A stretch of DNA of 64,000 nt. It comes from Marinobacter psychrophilus (GTDB taxonomy: Bacteria > Pseudomonadota > Gammaproteobacteria > Pseudomonadales > Oleiphilaceae). The translations under genes and the position numbers were made by a program. The notes beneath the pieces were generated by a model. The model did no database searches. It saw only the letters and a list, made by a program, of their open reading frames with translations, and was not told the DNA's origin. The stretch lies in contig NZ_CP011494.1 of the NCBI RefSeq assembly GCF_001043175.1, positions 372,001 to 436,000 of the forward strand, in the 5' to 3' direction. Shown one piece after another: positions 60,646 through 64,000 of this stretch; positions within the stretch are counted from its first letter, which is position 1, and the number at the start of each line of letters is the position of its first letter.

Positions 60646-61226
60646 GAGGTGCTATGGCAACCCCGACGCGCACCCTGCTGCTGGTGGACTGTGACCCTCA
60701 CACCGAGGCCACACTGTGTAAGAGTCTGCACCGCCTCGGCATTGCTACCGCAACCCTGCAGCGGGACCAGGGCGACACATCTTTGGATGTCATTGCCCTG
60801 ATCGTGGAGCTGGACCAGTTTGAAAGTCCCGATCTACTGGCGCGAGCACGGGTGTCAGGGCTTCCCATTATCGCCCTGAGCCATCACGAAACCCTCTCCC
60901 AAATTCAATGTGCGATGCGCATGGGCGCAACTGCCATGCTCAACAAGCCCATCACGCAGAGCTCGGTTTACACCACTCTTATGATGGCGCAAGGCCTGCG
61001 AAACCGATTGACGGTGCTAGAGAACACTAACGAAGACCTGAGCACCAAACTGCAGGCACGACACCTGATCGCGAAGGCGGTTGCCCGCCTGATGATCGAC
61101 TGCACAATCGATGAGCATGAGGCGTTCGAACGTATCCGTACCCTGTCCATGAAGCTCAACCAAAGTATCGAGTCTATTTGTCAAGACATCGAGTGCCACA
61201 CCCAACTCATGCGGCGGCGGAGCTAA
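60642..61226 (+). CDS. amiR: ANTAR antiterminator AmiR
   Basis: A 194-residue protein with an N-terminal receiver-like fold (no phospho-acceptor pattern: LLVDCDPHTEATL, then ALIVELDQF), a coiled-coil linker and a C-terminal ANTAR three-helix domain (AVARLMIDCTIDEHEAFERIRTLSMKLN near 140-170). It binds nascent leader RNA and prevents termination, once released by AmiC. A strong terminator is present upstream of amiC, so autoregulation is likely. The permease gene follows after three bases. Confidence 0.9.
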   Translation: MRGAMATPTRTLLLVDCDPHTEATLCKSLHRLGIATATLQRDQGDTSLDVIALIVELDQFESPDLLARARVSGLPIIALSHHETLSQIQCAMRMGATAMLNKPITQSSVYTTLMMAQGLRNRLTVLENTNEDLSTKLQARHLIAKAVARLMIDCTIDEHEAFERIRTLSMKLNQSIESICQDIECHTQLMRRRS

Positions 61227-61229
61227 GCG

Positions 61230-62087
61230 ATGGCATTTCCAACGCTGATACGTAACTTGTGCCGGCACAAATCAGTCGCGGTATCACTGGTGGTCATCGT
61301 CACCGTGGTCTGCCTCGCAGTACTGGCACCTTGGGTCGCCCCTCATGACCCCAATATGCAGTATTTCGAAGGCCTAACGATGGAAGGCGCCCCGCTGCCA
61401 CCGAACGAAAAGTTTCTTCTGGGTACCGACCTGCTGGGTCGTGATCTGCTATCCAGGCTTATTTACGGCGCTCAAACGTCGTTGATCATCGGCGTCGTGG
61501 CCAACGGCATTGCCATATTGATCGGTACATTAGTGGGTGTATGTGCAGGCTTCATTCGGGGCTGGACGGGGGCGGTGCTGATGCGGCTGACCGATCTCAT
61601 GATGGCATTTCCGGCGCTGCTACTGGCCATCGCTCTGGCGGCAATTCTTCAGCCGAGTATCTGGATCGTGGCACTGGTGATTGCCATGGTGAACTGGGTG
61701 CAGGTAGCCCGCGTTATATATTCCGAGACCATCGCAATTGCTTCGCGGGAGTTTATCGCGGTAGAGCGCACTCTGGGGGCGAGCAGCCTCCGTATCCTTT
61801 TTTCTCATCTGTTACCCCATCTTTTGCCCACCATTTTGGTCTGGGCAACCTTGGGTATTTCGACAACCGTGCTGCTTGAAGCAACTCTGTCGTTTCTGGG
61901 AGTGGGGGTACAACCCCCCACTCCGAGCTGGGGCAATATTATTTTTGAAAGCCAGACCTACTTTACCTCTGCGGTTTGGCTTGTGCTGTTCCCGGGACTG
62001 GCGATCGTTCTTCTGGCCTTGAGCTTCAACCTGGTTGGCGACGCCCTGCGGGATGAGCTGGACCCATCACTGAAAGGGCGCGAATAA
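61230..62087 (+). CDS. ABC importer permease (DppC/OppC type)
   Basis: A 285-residue permease of the peptide/nickel class, with an N-terminal membrane segment, the LLGTDLLGRDLLSRLIYG motif and the EAA loop FIAVERTLGASSLRILFSHLLPH. DppC-type genes usually follow DppB; here it precedes it. Its stop overlaps the start of the next gene (TAATG). With amiC and amiR it suggests uptake of a small amide or peptide. Confidence 0.9.
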   Translation: MAFPTLIRNLCRHKSVAVSLVVIVTVVCLAVLAPWVAPHDPNMQYFEGLTMEGAPLPPNEKFLLGTDLLGRDLLSRLIYGAQTSLIIGVVANGIAILIGTLVGVCAGFIRGWTGAVLMRLTDLMMAFPALLLAIALAAILQPSIWIVALVIAMVNWVQVARVIYSETIAIASREFIAVERTLGASSLRILFSHLLPHLLPTILVWATLGISTTVLLEATLSFLGVGVQPPTPSWGNIIFESQTYFTSAVWLVLFPGLAIVLLALSFNLVGDALRDELDPSLKGRE

Positions 62088-63013
62088 TGCCAATGTATAT
62101 TCTACGTCGCTTGGGTTATGCCATCCTGATTCTGCTTGGCGTGTCCTTCATTACTTACTTGTTGCTGTACATGATACCGGCAGATCCGGCGCGACAATTG
62201 GCGGGTCGCAGTGCGACGGCAGAAACCGTGGCCAACATTCGGGCCCAGCTTGGGCTGGATCTCCCGTTCTACCAGCAGTATTTCAACTACCTGACAAACC
62301 TTTTGCAGGGCGATCTGGGCCGTTCCTATATCCAGCGCACTGAAGTCTCGACTCTGATCATGTCACGCATTCGTCCCACCATGGAGCTGATGGCCTGGGG
62401 CATCAGTTTTGAGCTAATAATTGGCGTAAGTCTGGGCATGCTTGCTGCGCTCAAGCGCAACACCGCGATCGATCGGTTCCTGATGGCCTTGTCTTTTGTC
62501 GGTGTATCTTCACCCCATTTCATTGCCTCGATGCTGTTCCTGTACTTGTTCGCCGTCAATCTTGACTGGTTCCCCCTTGGGGGTTATGGCGAGTTTCAAC
62601 ATGTGTTGCTGCCCGCTCTAACTCTGGGGTTGTTGGGCAGCGGCTGGTATTCACGCATGGTGCGCTCGTCGATGATCGAGGTGTTGCAGCAGGACTACAT
62701 CCGCACCGCTCGTGCAAAAGGCCTAACCCGTGCCCGGGTGCTTTTCCGCCATGTTCTTCCCAACGCCATCATTCCAGTGATTCCAATGATTGGTATCGAC
62801 ATCGGTATCTTTATTGGCGGCCTGGTGGTGGTTGAATCCGTTTTTGGATGGCCCGGCCTTGGGCAGCTTGCCTGGCAGGCGATCCAGCGGGTCGATATTC
62901 CCGTCATCGTCGGCGTCACCATGGTGTCCGCCGTCGCCATTGTTATTGCCAACCTGATTGCGGACCTGCTGGTACCTCTTGCAGATCCGCGTATAGCGCT
63001 CGATAAGTCCTAA
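62087..63013 (+). CDS. ABC importer permease (DppB/OppB type)
   Basis: A 308-residue permease starting YILRRLGYAILILLGVSFITYLL, with GQ-type QLGLDLPFYQQYFNYL and the EAA loop YIRTARAKGLTRARVLFRHVLPNA. It pairs with the preceding permease. The binding-protein gene follows 24 bases later and the ATPase genes should lie beyond the window. Confidence 0.92.
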   Translation: MPMYILRRLGYAILILLGVSFITYLLLYMIPADPARQLAGRSATAETVANIRAQLGLDLPFYQQYFNYLTNLLQGDLGRSYIQRTEVSTLIMSRIRPTMELMAWGISFELIIGVSLGMLAALKRNTAIDRFLMALSFVGVSSPHFIASMLFLYLFAVNLDWFPLGGYGEFQHVLLPALTLGLLGSGWYSRMVRSSMIEVLQQDYIRTARAKGLTRARVLFRHVLPNAIIPVIPMIGIDIGIFIGGLVVVESVFGWPGLGQLAWQAIQRVDIPVIVGVTMVSAVAIVIANLIADLLVPLADPRIALDKS

Positions 63014-63037
63014 CCCTGAGTCAAAGGAAAACGCCCG

Positions 63038-64000
63038 ATGAAAACGATGTTAATCCGAAGCTTGCTGGCAACTGCCATCGCCTCATTGCTCACCCCAGCC
63101 AATGCGCTGGCAGCCGAACCTAAGCCGGGGGGTGACATTATCGTCACCTACCAAAACGACGTCGCCACGCTGGATCCAGCTATTGGCTACGACTGGCAGA
63201 ACTGGTCGATGATCAAAAGCCTGTTCGACGGTTTGATGGACTACAACCCCGGCACCACTGAACTGGTGCTTGACCTAGCACAAAGCTACGAACTGTCCGA
63301 TGACGGCAAGACCTACACGTTCAAACTTCGAGAGGGCGTCGAGTTTCATAACGGACGGGAGATGAAGGCAAGCGACGTCAAGTATTCCCTAGAACGCACT
63401 GCCAATCCTGAAACTCAGAGCCCTGGAGCAGGCTTTTTCTCACCCATTCTTGGCTACGACGCTGTTTCGGCCGGCGACACCGATGAACTGGCAGGTGTCA
63501 CCGTGATTGACGATTACACCGTTGCCATCGAATTGACGGCGCCCAACGCCACATTTCTTCACGTGATGGGGCTTAATTTTGCCTCCATCGTGCCCCGTGA
63601 AGCAGTAGAGGAATATGGTAAGGACTTTGGTAAAAATCCCGTAGGTACCGGTGCGTACGAACTCACCGACTGGACCCTTGGTCGGCACCTGATATTTTCA
63701 AAGAATCCGGACTATTTCAAACCTGGCGTTCCATACATCGACTCCATCACGTTTGAAGTAGGCCAGGAGCCTATGGTGGCTTTGCAGCGTTTGGAGCGGG
63801 GTGACGTTGACATCGCTGGAGACGGGATTCCGCCGGCGAAATTTCTGCAGTTCAAGAATGAGCCCCAGTTTGAAAGCCTGATGGTCGTCGGGGATCAACT
63901 TCACACCGGCTACCTGACCCTCAATGTCACCATACCCCCGCTGGACAACCTGAAAGTTCGTCAGGCCATTAATATGGCCATAAACAAAGACCGTATTGTC
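63038..64000 (+). CDS. ABC solute-binding protein (family 5), partial
   Basis: The first 321 residues of a family 5 (peptide/nickel-type) binding protein, cut by the window end. It has a signal peptide ending near ANALAAE, then GGDIIVTYQNDVATLDPAIGYD, the family block YTFKLREGVEFHNGREMKASDVKYSLER and PVGTGAYELTDW. AAAGGAAAA precedes the ATG at 63038. The partner permeases lie directly upstream. The ligand may be the amide-bearing inducer sensed by AmiC. Confidence 0.92.
   Translation, partial: MKTMLIRSLLATAIASLLTPANALAAEPKPGGDIIVTYQNDVATLDPAIGYDWQNWSMIKSLFDGLMDYNPGTTELVLDLAQSYELSDDGKTYTFKLREGVEFHNGREMKASDVKYSLERTANPETQSPGAGFFSPILGYDAVSAGDTDELAGVTVIDDYTVAIELTAPNATFLHVMGLNFASIVPREAVEEYGKDFGKNPVGTGAYELTDWTLGRHLIFSKNPDYFKPGVPYIDSITFEVGQEPMVALQRLERGDVDIAGDGIPPAKFLQFKNEPQFESLMVVGDQLHTGYLTLNVTIPPLDNLKVRQAINMAINKDRIV

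Noticed and set aside
1..64000. CRISPR array, rRNA, prophage or toxin-antitoxin loci.
   Set aside because: No regularly spaced repeats, ribosomal RNA sequence, phage structural genes or recognisable toxin pairs were found on reading both strands.

Overview
The window reads as chromosome of a heterotrophic, probably marine gammaproteobacterium; the EutBC, NrtR and polyamine genes look Marinobacter- or Halomonas-like, but this is inference from protein resemblance. It is almost entirely small-molecule catabolism: three TRAP transporters, two ABC importers, PLP- and CoA-dependent enzymes, and a separate regulator for nearly every operon. There is no rRNA, intact tRNA, phage or CRISPR array.

Layout. 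1-2461: ethanolamine ammonia-lyase (eutBC). 2497-9344: a LysR gene, a DUF1127 gene, and a complete beta-hydroxyaspartate cycle for glyoxylate assimilation (bhcA-B-C-D, minus strand) with a divergent IclR regulator (bhcR) and two perfect copies of a TTCCAC-N3-GTGGAA palindrome between them. 9399-17242: two near-identical GntR genes in direct orientation flank a module of nitrilase-family hydrolase, TRAP transporter and amidase, together with a broken TRAP permease and an IS3 transposase remnant. 17268-27752: a GlcG-like protein, TRAP transporter, atypical crotonase, class III CoA-transferase, serine-glyoxylate-type aminotransferase and a fused FAD/Fe-S 2-hydroxyacid dehydrogenase, with three copies of TGAATT-N3-AATTCA at its control points.

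27969-39368: an AT-rich block holding an HDAC-fold amidohydrolase, a D-amino-acid-dehydrogenase-like flavoprotein, RidA, a ThDP decarboxylase-like enzyme and an aldehyde dehydrogenase, then a LysR gene split by a homopolymer frameshift and a third TRAP operon. A 65-bp sequence (56 of 65 identical) stands upstream of both the enzyme operon and the TRAP operon, which ties them into one regulon. The enzymes fit a route from amino acid through imine, 2-oxo acid and aldehyde to a shortened acid; the substrate is unknown.

39605-43808: an aldo/keto reductase with divergent LysR, an iron alcohol dehydrogenase, and a scrambled junction with fragments of an ABC ATPase, a tRNA 3' end and an aldehyde dehydrogenase. 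43809-54357: polyamine and GABA catabolism (puuA-puuB-potFGHI, a GntR regulator, gabD-gabT) followed by a LysR gene. 55523-59198: NAD salvage (nrtR, pncB, nadE, pncA) with two NrtR-type palindromes. 59341-64000: an AmiC/AmiR amide-sensing pair preceded by a sigma-54-like promoter and a leader terminator, and leading into a dipeptide-type ABC importer cut by the window end.

The pieces best worth following are the two regulons whose operators can be read here (17268-23411 and 27969-36122), because each defines a coherent pathway I cannot assign to a named one.
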